A program made the translations under genes and the position numbers. 64,000 bases of DNA from CAWGYT01 sp963826795 (GTDB taxonomy: Bacteria > Planctomycetota > Planctomycetia > Pirellulales > Pirellulaceae): contig CAWGYT010000003.1 of assembly GCA_963826795.1 (NCBI GenBank), positions 62,001 through 126,000 of the forward strand. The letters run 5' to 3'. A model generated the notes under the pieces. It searched no databases. It was not told where the DNA came from and was given only the letters and a program-made list of their open reading frames with translations. Shown here piece after piece: positions 9,106 through 18,424 of this stretch (positions within the stretch are counted from its first letter, which is position 1; each line of letters starts with the position of its first letter).

Positions 9106-10978
9106 ATGATAAAGCAATTCGTTCTGCCGTGCTTCACGCTGCTCGCCTTCTCGGCCGCGGCCACCGACACGAACAGTTGCGACTACGCAGCTCGTTTCCC
9201 TTCGTATGAAGACCTGTCAAGCGGGCCGATGCAAGTGACACTCTTGCCCGGTTGCGACAACTTCACGTTCACGATGTACGGCTGTCCGGCTGAGCTTGAA
9301 TCGGTCAAGCAGCTGGTCGAAACGATGAAGCGCGAGCGTCTCGGCAACGGCTTCGACCCCGGACCGGGGGTTGGGCCATCCGCTCGAGCGACATATGAAT
9401 ACTTGCGCGACGTGGGATGGCCCGTTGTGGGGTATGCCCAGACAGCCGACCATCAAGTGAAGGAGGGGACGTGCCGATTGACTTCCGAGCAAGACGCCAT
9501 CCTGCGGATGCTGGACGATGCGGGCGTCTTCGCCGCCACACAACTTGGCGAATGGGGTTATTACTTTCACAACCTTTCGCATCGAGAAAGTTGGTGGAGG
9601 GATGTTTACGGGGATCGCTTTGACGAGCAGAGGCAGATGATGAAGCCGAAGGGGCTGGCAGGATATGATCAAATGCCCCGCAACCGGCGCGAATGCTACG
9701 AGATTGTCAAAGACTATTTCCAAACTCGGCAGCGCTACATGCGCGGCTGGAACCTGAGTATTACGGGGCACTCGCATTACGAAGCGTATGTTGGCCAGTG
9801 GGGCGCCAAGGTGATCGGACTTGAACTTGGTGAAAACATTGCCTTCACGCAGTCAAAGATCGCGTTTGCACGCGGCGCGGCAAGGCGGAATTCGAAGCCA
9901 TGGTCGATTCAGGTAAGCCAATGGTTTGCTGGATCCTCGACGAGTAGTGGTCCGCTCGAAATCGCCGAAAATGGCACCGCGAGAGGCCTCGATGCGGGCC
10001 ACTCGCTCAGCTTTTTCGAACGGATGTGGCTGCACGCCTGGTTCGCCGGAACCGCGATGGTGACGCCCGAGGCCAGTATCGATATTTTTTTCGAGAAGGA
10101 TACTCCGTTTCGTTTGACTTCCCATGGACGAAAGGCTGCGGAGGTGTTTCAATTCATGCAACGCCACGATCGCGGAATCCCTTTCACGCCGGTCGCCATC
10201 GTGCTGGATCAGTTCGGCGGCTTCAACGCTTATATGGGCAAGCCGTGGGGGATTCTCGACCCCACCGAAGGTGACCAGGAAGTATCCGACCTGTTCCAGG
10301 AACAGCTGTTTCCGGGATCAGACCACATCCACCGCAAGCCATTTCCCGACAACCCCGAGGCATCGTATCTGCGCCCCACGCCATTCGGTGAGATCATGGA
10401 CGTGCAACTTTCCGACGCGCCGGCCGATGTGTTGGCAAGCTATCCGGTTCTGTTGTTGGCAGGCGATCACGAGTGTGACGATTCGATGTTCAAGTCGCTC
10501 CGACACGCGGTCCAGAACGGCTCTTGCCTGCTGCTTGGACAGCGACATGCCGAGGTGATCGGCGCGGAGCGACTCGCTGAATTACGGAAAATCGGTCAAG
10601 TCGAAGTGCTGGATCGATGGATCAATCCCGAATTCGAATCGACCCACTGCCATCTCGAACGCGCGACTTGCCAGGCTTTGCCAAGAAACCCTGCCAGTCT
10701 CCGTGGCGGGCGACCCCGTGCTGTTCCAAGTCAATCGAACGCAGCGGGGCTGGGTGATCGAGCTGGTCAACAATAACGGAGTTGTGAAGTTCCCGGCGAA
10801 GCCAGCCGTGACCGACGAACATGCGGTCGCGTCCGTCGTCGTGGAGTCCCATCGTGAGGGCCAACGGTTCCTTGATTGGCGGACAGGCGAAACGCTGAAG
10901 GCCATCGCCGGAAAGCTGCAGATCGAGGTCGGACCGGGCTCGTCCACATTCGTCGAGATCCTGGAGGCGTCACCATGA
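9106..10978 (+). CDS. Secreted glycoside-hydrolase-like protein of unknown specificity (one frameshift)
   Basis: The reconstructed product is about 623 residues. It opens with a signal peptide (MIKQFVLPCFTLLAFSAAATD). A barrel-like N-terminal half has aromatic-rich segments (GEWGYYFHNLSHRESWW, GWNLSITGHSHYEAY, SIQVSQWFAG). A middle domain (VLLLAGDHECDDSMFKSL, NGSCLLLGQRHAEVI) resembles the class-I-amidotransferase-like trimerisation domain of β-galactosidases. A C-terminal β-sandwich (RGWVIELVNNNGVVKFPAKP) is reached after one extra base at about 10650. Architecture suggests a carbohydrate-active enzyme, but I recognise no catalytic pair. Its TGA overlaps the ATG of the DUF1549 gene (ATGA at 10975-10978), so the two are translationally coupled. 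Confidence 0.6.
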
Positions 10979-13176
10979 TTCTCACGCAGCGTGCGAGGTC
11001 GATGCAGGGCTTAAGGGCGAATCGCCAATTCGGCGCAACGGTCCTGATTGCGCTGGTGATCGCCGCAGCCATTGTCGGCGCCCCAGCTGGCAAGGCGGCT
11101 GACGTGGCTTGGCCGTACTACGGGCCTCGAGAAGCCGCCGTACCTTCGGTGCAAGCGGCCGATTGGGTTGCCAACGAAATCGACTGTTTCGTGTTGAAGG
11201 AACTTGAAGAGCGTCAACTTCGTCCGGCACGAGAGGCGTCCAGGTCGACGCTGATTCGCCGCCTCTATTTCGATTTGATCGGGCTGCCGCCAACTCCGAA
11301 CGAGGTTGAGGCATTTGTCAACGACAAGGACGAGCGGGCGTATGAGCGGCTCGTTGACCGATTGTTGGCGGACCCGCGCTACGGCGAACGGTGGGCTCGC
11401 TTATGGTTGGACTTGGCGCGCTACGCGGACACGGCCGGATACGAAGGCGATCCGGACTTGCCCCATGCCTGGCGGTATCGCGACTATGTGATCGATTCCC
11501 TGAATCGTGATAAGCCTTACGATCTTTTTGTTCGCGAGCAGATTGCTGGCGATGAATTCGAGGAGATCATGGGTGCCGGCGACTTGCCCGACACACCGCC
11601 CGAGCGAATTGTCGCCATGACGTTCTTGCGACTCGCACCGTTCACGGAGCCGCGAGGCGACCAGACTCGGCACGAAATGCTCAGCGAGATCACGTCGACG
11701 GTGAGTTCCGTGTTTCTCGGTTTGACCGTGGGGTGTGCCAAGTGCCATGACCATAAGTACGACGAGATACCAACGGCTGACTTTTATCGCCTGAAGGCGT
11801 TTTTCGCGACAATTCAAATCCCGCGTCCCGAACCAGGGGACATCTACCAGATCGGTGGTTCGTTACCCGCCGATTTTTATCGTCCCGGCGAGCAGGCCTG
11901 GGCCGAACAGTCGCGTCGTCGGCTGGAAACGGAAGCCGCGGACGCAAAGGCCGAGCTTGCGTCGCTGCGGGAACGACTCCAGAAGGTCGTGGAAACGAGT
12001 GGCGACCTGGGTGCCGCCCTTGCCGAGCATCCGCGCGTGAGCCAGGCGGATCGGGATCGGTACGAGTATCTGGCGAATCGCGAACGATTCGTGAAACAGC
12101 ACCTCAAACGCCTGCGGCCCGTCGCGATGTCGCTTCGCCATTCGTACGGGCCTCCTTACGAGCCGGGCGCACCCGTATCACGGATCATGATTCGCGGCGA
12201 GTACGACAATCCGGGCGACATTGTTGAGCCCGGCTTCTTGACTGCCATTTCCGGCAACGAGGAACCCGCAGCCATCCGTCTTGACCCGTTTAAACGTTGG
12301 CCGACACGCAGTCGCCGGATGGCCCTCGCGAATTGGATTTCCAGTTCCGACAATCCCCTGACGCACCGCGTCATGGTGAATCGTCTCTGGCACTGGCACT
12401 TTGGCCGTGGCCTGGTGCCCACGCCGAGCGATTTCGGCTTCTTGAGCGGCGGACCGTCGCATCGCGAGTTGCTGGATTGGCTGGCGCGTTACTTCGTTCG
12501 CCAGGAATGGAGTATCAAGTCGATGCACCGCTTGATCGTCAACTCCAGCACGTATCGGCAGATGTCCGCTGTCGAAAATCCGCAGGCGGCTCGCGTAGAC
12601 CCCGACAACCGACTCTTATGGCGCTTCAACCGCTCGCGATTGGACGCCGAGGCGATACGCGACAGCGTGTTGTACGTGAGTGGTCGGTTGAATCCCGAGC
12701 AATACGGTCTACCGATTTTCCCGCCGTTGCCGGGCGATGTCGCGGATGCCGTCAAGTACAGCGAAAGCAAATGGGACACGCAACGCGGCCCGGAGGGACG
12801 GAAGCGCTCGATCTATATCTACCAGCAACGGACGCTGACGATGCCCTTGATGCAGACGTTCGACGCGTTGGTTTGCGACGAATCGCGTCCTCGAAGACGC
12901 GCGTCCGTCACACCGATTCAGGCCTTGGCCCTTTACAACGGTGACTTCGTCAACGAAGAATCGCAGCATTTCGCGGCGCGAGTTCAGCAGATCGCTGGGG
13001 ACAGCCAGCGACGGCAAATCGAAACCGCGTTTCAGATCGCACTTGGTCGGCTTCCCCGCGATGCCGAGCTTCAGCGAATGAAGCAGTTGCTCGATGCCGC
13101 CGATTCGCAAGCACAAGGGCTTGTGGGTCTCTGTCGAGTACTCTACAACGCTAATGAGTTCATTTATATCGACTAG
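10975..13176 (+). CDS. DUF1549/DUF1553 domain protein (planctomycete-type)
   Basis: 733 residues, intact. A hydrophobic signal or anchor (FGATVLIALVIAAAIVGAPAG) is followed by the DUF1549 domain (about residues 60-290): EIDCFVLKELEE, FDLIGLPPTPNEVEAF, RYGERWARLWLDLARYADT and GCAKCHDHKYDEIPTADFY. The CxxCH in the last motif looks like a haem-attachment signature but is a normal part of the family. A charged, possibly coiled segment lies at about residues 310-380. DUF1553 follows (about 440-730): NPLTHRVMVNRLWHWHFGRG, SDFG, LDWLARYFV, RQMS and VTPIQALALYNGDFV. The usual N-terminal planctomycete cytochrome C domain is absent. It pairs with DUF1501 downstream, the standard arrangement; the reaction is unknown, with polysaccharide breakdown suspected. 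Confidence 0.9.
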   Translation: MILTQRARSMQGLRANRQFGATVLIALVIAAAIVGAPAGKAADVAWPYYGPREAAVPSVQAADWVANEIDCFVLKELEERQLRPAREASRSTLIRRLYFDLIGLPPTPNEVEAFVNDKDERAYERLVDRLLADPRYGERWARLWLDLARYADTAGYEGDPDLPHAWRYRDYVIDSLNRDKPYDLFVREQIAGDEFEEIMGAGDLPDTPPERIVAMTFLRLAPFTEPRGDQTRHEMLSEITSTVSSVFLGLTVGCAKCHDHKYDEIPTADFYRLKAFFATIQIPRPEPGDIYQIGGSLPADFYRPGEQAWAEQSRRRLETEAADAKAELASLRERLQKVVETSGDLGAALAEHPRVSQADRDRYEYLANRERFVKQHLKRLRPVAMSLRHSYGPPYEPGAPVSRIMIRGEYDNPGDIVEPGFLTAISGNEEPAAIRLDPFKRWPTRSRRMALANWISSSDNPLTHRVMVNRLWHWHFGRGLVPTPSDFGFLSGGPSHRELLDWLARYFVRQEWSIKSMHRLIVNSSTYRQMSAVENPQAARVDPDNRLLWRFNRSRLDAEAIRDSVLYVSGRLNPEQYGLPIFPPLPGDVADAVKYSESKWDTQRGPEGRKRSIYIYQQRTLTMPLMQTFDALVCDESRPRRRASVTPIQALALYNGDFVNEESQHFAARVQQIAGDSQRRQIETAFQIALGRLPRDAELQRMKQLLDAADSQAQGLVGLCRVLYNANEFIYID

Positions 13177-13223
13177 GTGACCGAGTGCGGGGATGTGAGG
13201 AAGTAAGGGTAGTCACCCCGGTG

Positions 13224-13262
13224 ATCACCACAGAGGCACAGAGGGCACAGAGAGGCACAGAG
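13224..13262. repeat. Short GGCACAGAG tandem repeats
   Basis: CACAGAGGCACAGAGGGCACAGAGAGGCACAGAG-type tandem units precede the DUF1501 gene. Similar low-complexity strings occur between genes in many planctomycete and verrucomicrobial genomes. No function is apparent. Confidence 0.6.
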
Positions 13263-13288
13263 AATTCACCGCAAAGCGGGTTATCCAT

Positions 13289-14722
13289 ATGCACTTTAGC
13301 CAAGACTCACGCCGTGTTTTTCTTCGTGACGCCTTTAACGGGATCGGAGCCCTCGCGTTGAGCGGATTATTGGCCGAAGAAGGTCGCGCCACCGATGCCG
13401 ACCCACTGGCTTCGAAAACACCGCATCTATGTCGCAAGGCGAAACAGTGCATCTTTCTGTTCATGCAAGGTGGTGTGAGTCAAATTGATTCGTTTGACTA
13501 CAAGCCGACGCTGAACCAGCTGCATGGGAAACCGCTGCCGCGCACTCCCGCGATCTCGGGCGAGTTGCAGGGGCGATTGTCGTTTCCGCACGCCTGCGTT
13601 GGCACTCCCTTTCGGTTTCAGAGGCACGGCGAATCGGGACGTTACCTCTCGGAACTTCTGCCGCACTTGGCGCGCCACGTCGACGAAATGGCCTTTGTGC
13701 ATGGCATTCAAACCGACAATCAGAACCATGGCCCGTCGACGCTGCATGTCACGACTGGCAGTCAATTCCCCGGCAGCCCTTCGATCGGTTCGTGGATGAA
13801 TTACGGCTTAGGCAGTTCCAGCCAGAGCATGCCCGGCTATGTCGTCATCCAGGACCCGCGAGGGGCGCCAGTCAACGGGGCGGCCGTGTGGGCCAACGGC
13901 TACTTGCCCGCCGCCTACCAGGGAACTTTGCTGCGGCCCACGGGCAGTCCGATTTTAAACCTGAGCCGACCTGCGGGCGTTGCGACCACTCAGCAGCGAC
14001 GCGAGTTCGACGCGTTGAAATGGCTCAATCAGCAACACCTTTCCGATCGACCCGGCGCGAGTGAACTAGAGGCCCGGATCGGCGCCTACGAGCTGGCATT
14101 TCGCATGCAGACAGCGGCACCCGAGCTGGTCGATCTTCGTAGCGAGCCACAGCATGTACGCGATATGTATGGTCTCGACGAAGCAGACACCGCCGGGTTC
14201 GGTCGGCAGTGCCTGCTGGCACGGCGGATGGTGGAGTCAGGGGTGCGCTATACGTTGCTGATTCATGGAGTCCAAATCGGCCGCGAGAGCTGGGATGATC
14301 ACGGCAACGTCAAGGAAGGAATGATCCGGCATTGCCGCGAAGTCGATCAGCCCGTCGCCGGCCTGCTGGCGGATCTCAAACAACGCGGACTGCTTGACGA
14401 AACGCTGGTGGTCTGGGCCTCCGAGATGGGACGGACTCCGTTCGTCAATGGCCAACTAGGCAGCCACCCTGGACGCGAACACAACTCGCACGCCTTGACC
14501 ATGTGGATGGCAGGCGGCGACGTCCGAGGAGGCTCGACGGCGGGTCAAACGGATGAGTTTGGACTGCGTTCCGTCGACGAACCGATCCCGATTCGTGACG
14601 TCCACGCCACGATTCTCAACCTGATGGGGTTAGACGACGATCAGCTGCGCTACCTGCACGCCGGCCGTCTGCGACAGCTGACGGACATCGGTGGCGTCGT
14701 GCTCGATGAGATCATCGGATAA
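13289..14722 (+). CDS. DUF1501 family protein (sulfatase-like fold, exported)
   Basis: 477 residues, full length and intact. The N-terminus SRRVFLRDAFNGIGALALSGLL has a twin-arginine-like start before a hydrophobic stretch. Family segments include CIFLFMQGGVSQIDSFDYKP, HGIQTDNQNHGPSTLHVTTG, PGSPSIGSWMNYGLG, PGYVVIQDP and GFGRQCLLARRMVESGVRY. Further on are WDDHGNVKEGM, VVWASEMGRTPF, GREHNSHALTMWMAGG and a C-terminal IRDVHATILNLMGLDDDQL. The conserved His/Asp/Glu positions match the metal-binding alkaline-phosphatase-like core of the family. It follows the DUF1549/1553 gene by 112 bp, so they are probably co-expressed. The substrate is not known for the family. Confidence 0.92.
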   Translation: MHFSQDSRRVFLRDAFNGIGALALSGLLAEEGRATDADPLASKTPHLCRKAKQCIFLFMQGGVSQIDSFDYKPTLNQLHGKPLPRTPAISGELQGRLSFPHACVGTPFRFQRHGESGRYLSELLPHLARHVDEMAFVHGIQTDNQNHGPSTLHVTTGSQFPGSPSIGSWMNYGLGSSSQSMPGYVVIQDPRGAPVNGAAVWANGYLPAAYQGTLLRPTGSPILNLSRPAGVATTQQRREFDALKWLNQQHLSDRPGASELEARIGAYELAFRMQTAAPELVDLRSEPQHVRDMYGLDEADTAGFGRQCLLARRMVESGVRYTLLIHGVQIGRESWDDHGNVKEGMIRHCREVDQPVAGLLADLKQRGLLDETLVVWASEMGRTPFVNGQLGSHPGREHNSHALTMWMAGGDVRGGSTAGQTDEFGLRSVDEPIPIRDVHATILNLMGLDDDQLRYLHAGRLRQLTDIGGVVLDEIIG

Positions 14723-14726
14723 ATGA

Positions 14727-15185
14727 ATGCCCGTATTTGACTACAAATTTACGGTTCAAGCCCCACTGGAAGCCGTCCGTGATTTCCATCGCGACACCAG
14801 CGCTCTCAAGAAATTGACGCCGCCCCCGACGATCGTTCAACTGCATCAGATCGAACCGCTGGCCGAGGGATCGGTTTCAAGATTCACACTCTGGGTCGGG
14901 CCATTGCCCCTGCGATGGAAGGCGGTACACCGCAACGTTTCTGAGCGAGGCTTCACGGATGTGCAGTCCGAAGGACCTGCCCGAAAGTGGGAACACACGC
15001 ACACCTTCACGCCGCTGAGTGCAGGAGTGACGGAGATTCAGGAGCATATCGAATACGAGCACAAGCGCGGGTTCTGGGGGATCGTGACACGAATTTTGTT
15101 CGCTCGACCAAATCTGTATCTGATGTTCAGCTACCGGAAACTCGTCACCCGCTGGAATCTACGCCGTCCGCGCAACGATCGCTGA
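14727..15185 (+). CDS. SRPBCC family ligand-binding protein
   Basis: 152 residues, starting 4 bases after the DUF1501 stop. It has the helix-grip pattern: FDYKFTVQAPLEAVRDFHRD, LKKLTPPPTIVQLHQIEPL, GSVSRFTLWVGPLPLRWKAVH, VQSEGPARKWEHTHTFTPL, VTEIQEHIEYEHKRGFWGIV and a C-terminal helix. Relatives act as cyclase- or dehydrase-like or lipid-binding proteins and often accompany sugar-nucleotide or lipid metabolism. No signal peptide, so cytoplasmic. Very tight spacing suggests an operon with DUF1501, although the functional link is unclear. Confidence 0.85.
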   Translation: MPVFDYKFTVQAPLEAVRDFHRDTSALKKLTPPPTIVQLHQIEPLAEGSVSRFTLWVGPLPLRWKAVHRNVSERGFTDVQSEGPARKWEHTHTFTPLSAGVTEIQEHIEYEHKRGFWGIVTRILFARPNLYLMFSYRKLVTRWNLRRPRNDR

Positions 15186-15202
15186 AACGAAGAGTCGCTT
15201 GA

Positions 15203-15243
15203 TACCCAGTGCGCAGTGCCCAGTGCCCAGTGCGCAGTGCGCA
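15203..15243. repeat. Short CAGTGCCCAGTG/CAGTGCGCAGTG tandem repeats
   Basis: About five overlapping units of GCCCAGT/GCGCAGT follow the SRPBCC gene. Strings of this kind are scattered between genes in many planctomycetes. No hairpin or gene is evident. Confidence 0.6.
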
Positions 15244-15384
15244 AGCGATGCTCGTCGAGTCCCGGGCACGATTGAGACACGTTTTTCGTCACAGGACACG
15301 AGATGCCTGCCGCGTGCAGGCCTTGCGATGCAGGGAATCGCGTTTCCCAACCCGTCGCATGATTGACCCCTGGGAGCCCGCGTG

Positions 15385-16434
15385 ATGGCGAAACGGCACG
15401 CCTTACTGATCTATGCTCTGTGTCTGAGCAGCTTGAGTGGTTCGCTCACTTCCGCCGACCCGCCTCGTCTGGCGATCTTGACCGATATTGGCGGCGATCC
15501 CGATGACACTCAGTCGTTGATCCGCTTGTTGGTCTACGCGAACGAGTTTGAGATCGAGGCCCTGATTGCGAGTGCCTCGGGCACACGCGGAGAGCTGAAA
15601 GAATCGATCACTCGCCCCGACTTGATCCTTGAGCTGATTGATGCCTACGAGAAGGTCCTGCCGAATCTCGAACGGCATGCCGATGGCTGGCCGAGTGCGC
15701 AAGTTCTTCGACAGACCGTTCGGTCCGGCAACCCGTTTCGTGGGCTGCCGCAGATTGGTGCGGAGCACGATACCGAGGGATCACGGTTGCTTGTTGAGCG
15801 AATCGATGCAGGGTCTGCCGAGCGACCTTTGAACATCGCCATTTGGGGCGGACAGACGGACTTAGGCCAGGCATTGTGGCGAGTCCGGCAGGATCGGGGC
15901 GACGAGGGGCTCGCCGAATTCACGAGAATGTTTCGAGTCTACGACATCAATGACCAGGACGGCATCGCCGCGTGGCTGCGTGCCGAGTTCCCCGGCATGC
16001 ACTATCTTCTCGCCAGCGCTCCGGTCGGACGCGACAAGCGGGAAGGGACCTACCGTGGAATGTATCTCACCGGCGACGAATCGCTTACGAGTCGCGCATG
16101 GATCGACGAAAACGTGCGATCGCGTGGCCCGTTGGGACGGCATTACCCGACGAGAACCTGGACGGCCCCCAACCCACATGGATGCCTGAAGGAAGGTGAT
16201 ACGCCCTCGTGGTTTTTCTTCTTGCCGCTCGGCGGTAATCGGCCGATCGATCCCACGCAGCCTGGATGGGGCGGTCAGTTCGTAAGGCAGTCCGACGGGT
16301 GGTATCGCGACATGCCAGCTGCAAAGGACTTCGATCCCCGCACGACCGTCAGCAAGTGGCGAGCTGATTTTCAAGCCGACTTTGCGAAACGCATGAAATG
16401 GTGCGTTCCCCCGCAAGATTCGGACAGCCGCTGA
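15385..16434 (+). CDS. DUF1593 nucleoside-hydrolase-like secreted protein
   Basis: 349 residues from ATG 15385; GTG 15382 directly before it is an alternative. The signal peptide is MAKRHALLIYALCLSSLSGSLTSA. PRLAILTDIGGDPDDTQSLI gives the D-x-GG-DPDD metal-binding start shared with inosine-uridine nucleoside hydrolases. Next come ALIASASG, LNIAIWGGQTDLGQALW, RVYDINDQDG, HYLLASAP and a C-terminal GDTPSWFFFLPLG. DUF1593 proteins are exported and often sit beside cellulose- or polysaccharide-related genes; the true substrate is unknown. GGGAG about 9 bases upstream can serve as Shine-Dalgarno. Confidence 0.86.
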   Translation: MAKRHALLIYALCLSSLSGSLTSADPPRLAILTDIGGDPDDTQSLIRLLVYANEFEIEALIASASGTRGELKESITRPDLILELIDAYEKVLPNLERHADGWPSAQVLRQTVRSGNPFRGLPQIGAEHDTEGSRLLVERIDAGSAERPLNIAIWGGQTDLGQALWRVRQDRGDEGLAEFTRMFRVYDINDQDGIAAWLRAEFPGMHYLLASAPVGRDKREGTYRGMYLTGDESLTSRAWIDENVRSRGPLGRHYPTRTWTAPNPHGCLKEGDTPSWFFFLPLGGNRPIDPTQPGWGGQFVRQSDGWYRDMPAAKDFDPRTTVSKWRADFQADFAKRMKWCVPPQDSDSR

Positions 16435-16493
16435 GCCCATCTGCCGCCTCAGATAAATCCCGACAGACTCAGACTCACTAAGGCGGACTGAAG

Positions 16494-16901
16494 ATGGATC
16501 AACCACTGCATTCTTGCATGACGAAAGCTGTGATCGCAGATGGTGACCAACTGCGCACCGGACCAAAATGGATCACGTCTCGCCGTGGCCGCTTGAAGGT
16601 CTATTCCGATCGGCTTGAGTGTGGTGATTGGACAATACGATACGACGACATCAGTGAGGCTGTCCTTTCGTCTTTCCGATCACCGATACTTCGCATTCCC
16701 GGATACGTTCTCGCCGTGCGAACCCACAACGACACATACCACTTCGGTCTGAACGGCTGGCGATACTGGAAAGGTGACCTTCCTTTTCCCGTCACGCGGC
16801 AACAGACAAGACTGAAAATGTCGTCGATTAGCATTCTCGCTCGTGCGGTGCTCATCGGCTATACGGTGTACTTTGTTTGGCGCTGGACAGCGTCCCGGTA
16901 A
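16494..16901 (+). CDS. Small membrane-associated protein, unknown (PH-like)
   Basis: 135 residues. A β-rich N-terminal part (WITSRRGRLKVYSDRLECGD, WTIRYDDISEAVLSSF, YVLAVRTHNDTYHFGLNGWR) resembles a PH-like or GRAM-like barrel. A single C-terminal hydrophobic helix follows (ISILARAVLIGYTVYFVW). There is no signal peptide, so a C-tail-anchored protein is likely. An attC-like palindrome follows 25 bases after the stop, so this gene could be an integron-type cassette. No close family is recognised. Confidence 0.6.
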   Translation: MDQPLHSCMTKAVIADGDQLRTGPKWITSRRGRLKVYSDRLECGDWTIRYDDISEAVLSSFRSPILRIPGYVLAVRTHNDTYHFGLNGWRYWKGDLPFPVTRQQTRLKMSSISILARAVLIGYTVYFVWRWTASR

Positions 16902-16926
16902 TTCGCGTTACACTCCTAAATCAAAC

Positions 16927-17023
16927 GCCAACGAACAACGACGACGCACTCGAGTTGCCGAATCGGGCGTATTGGCCGGGGAATATCTCTGGCGCGGCAA
17001 CCGGGTGATCGCGGCCGTTAGGC
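16927..17023 (+). repeat. attC-like imperfect palindrome
   Basis: The left half begins GCCAACG and carries CACTCGAGTTGCCG. The right half reads CGGCAACCGGGTG and ends CGTTAGGC. The two halves fold on each other (CACTCGAGTTGCCG against CACCCGGTTGCCG, GCC-AACG against GCCTAACG). GTTAGGC matches the attC core GTTRRRY; the left core lacks one base of the complement. Similar 90-130 bp palindromes follow many planctomycete genes. It lies between two + strand genes. Confidence 0.45.
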
Positions 17024-17039
17024 TTTTTGGGGCGACGTG

Positions 17040-18020
17040 ATGACAGTCGAGCAATTGCAACTCGCCTTTCTGGCGGAGAGACGAGCCGGGTGCGCACGTG
17101 TGTCGAGGGCTCTCGTTCTCCTCGCTGCGGCATTCTGCACACCAACGGCACTTCTGGCGAGCGAGCCTCCGAAAGTTGTGCCGACCTGGAAAAGTGGAAC
17201 GCACACGCTGAGCGTGGATCGACGCGAGCGGAAGTTCATCCTCGAAGTTCCGACCGACCTCAGGACCGGCGCACCACTCGTGATGGTATTCCACGGGACT
17301 GGAAGCTCGGCCGCCAACGCCCAGCGTGACTGCGGCTTCAGCTCACTTGTCGAGACGCACGGCTTCGTGGCTGTCTACCCGGAAGGCACCTGTGATACCA
17401 ACCCCGACAAGGTTCCCCAATTCCAGGTCGAATACGCGTTCCAGCGCGACAGCATGGTGGACGATGTGGACTTCGCCCGAAAGCTCAGCCAGCGGCTGGT
17501 CGAGGATCTCAAACTTGATGCGCGCTCCGTGTTCGCCACCGGTATGTCGAACGGTGGGGACATGTGTTATTGGCTGGCCTGCCAGCCGGAGCCATTCGTC
17601 AACGCGATTGCACCGGTCGCCGGTACGATGATGGTTTCATGGGGTCAAGGACTCCGGCCGAGGGGGCGGACGTCGGTCCTGGCCGTCCACAGCCGAGAGG
17701 ACGAGGTTACCTTGTGGGACGGCGACCTCAACAATCGAGACGGCTGGGGCGCGTATTACGGAACCGAGGCGGTGTTGGACCTGTGGGTCAAGGGACTTGC
17801 CCTGGAACCGGTCACGACCACGGCACCAGCAAAGGGGCTTCAGCCCCGCAAAGACATGCTGCTCTGGGAGTGGCGGACGAAGAAGGACAATACGGAAGTG
17901 AGACTTTATGAATTTCAAGCGCTGGGGCACACCTGGCCGCCGCACCTCGGCGATAGCGACGTCTCCACCGCCGAGGAGATTTGGCGCTTCTTTGATGCTC
18001 ATCGCCCAAAGGCAAAGTGA
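17040..18020 (+). CDS. Secreted PHB-depolymerase-type esterase (α/β hydrolase)
   Basis: 326 residues from ATG 17040; GTG 17037 is possible. After a charged stretch comes a signal segment (SRALVLLAAAFCTPTALLASE). The α/β-hydrolase core includes GAPLVMVFHGTGSSAANAQ (oxyanion loop), VYPEG, DDVDFARKLSQRLVEDL, the nucleophile elbow VFATGMSNGGDMCY (Ser in GMSNGG), VLAVHSREDEVTLWDGD (acid) and ALGHTWPP (catalytic His). This is the LpqC/polyhydroxybutyrate-depolymerase/feruloyl-esterase family, acting on polyester or aryl ester bonds outside the cytoplasm. It is the last intact gene before the repeat-rich gap. Confidence 0.88.
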   Translation: MTVEQLQLAFLAERRAGCARVSRALVLLAAAFCTPTALLASEPPKVVPTWKSGTHTLSVDRRERKFILEVPTDLRTGAPLVMVFHGTGSSAANAQRDCGFSSLVETHGFVAVYPEGTCDTNPDKVPQFQVEYAFQRDSMVDDVDFARKLSQRLVEDLKLDARSVFATGMSNGGDMCYWLACQPEPFVNAIAPVAGTMMVSWGQGLRPRGRTSVLAVHSREDEVTLWDGDLNNRDGWGAYYGTEAVLDLWVKGLALEPVTTTAPAKGLQPRKDMLLWEWRTKKDNTEVRLYEFQALGHTWPPHLGDSDVSTAEEIWRFFDAHRPKAK

Positions 18021-18099
18021 TTCGCCAGAATGGAGCGTCTCGCCCAGCGACGTGTTTCCGTCAAAGGGATCAGGACTTCCGGTGCCGGAAGATTGCAGC

Positions 18100-18262
18100 C
18101 CAGACCCGCCCAAACCCAGACGGTCTACTACTCCCACGCCCGACCCGCCCACAGCCCGCCCAAACCCAGACGGTCTACTACTCCCACGCCCAAACTCAGA
18201 CGGTCTCACCCAAACCCAGACGGTCTACTACGCCCACGCCCGAACTCAGACGGTCTCAATCC
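18100..18262 (+). repeat. CAGACGGTCT-containing tandem repeats
   Basis: Five copies of CAGACGGTCT, at 18117, 18167, 18197, 18217 and 18247, alternate with pyrimidine-rich spacers such as ACTACTCCCACGCCC and CCCAAACC. Spacings are 50, 30, 20 and 30 bases. The same 10-mer occurs in the opposite orientation at 19324-19885, beyond the intron remnant. Confidence 0.8.
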
Positions 18263-18424
18263 TGTTCGGCACTCAGGTTGCTCGATAGGTCAGCGTGAGT
18301 GGAAAATTCGGCGGAAGGGGTTGAGAGCGAGTGAGGGTAAGGTGGAGAGATGGTTGTCGAGGCGAGGGGATCGGTTGAGCGCGCAGCAGCAACGGCCGTC
18401 GACTGCCATTGGGCAGGGCGGTTC

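Noticed and set aside
11740..11760. Haem-binding site (CAKCH) making the DUF1549 protein a cytochrome
   Set aside because: This CxxCH is a normal part of DUF1549, and no cytochrome C fold or distal Met region is evident.
18117..18256. Possible CRISPR array
   Set aside because: The repeated core is only 10 bp, spacings vary (50, 30, 20, 30), the spacers are alike and pyrimidine-rich, and there are no cas genes.
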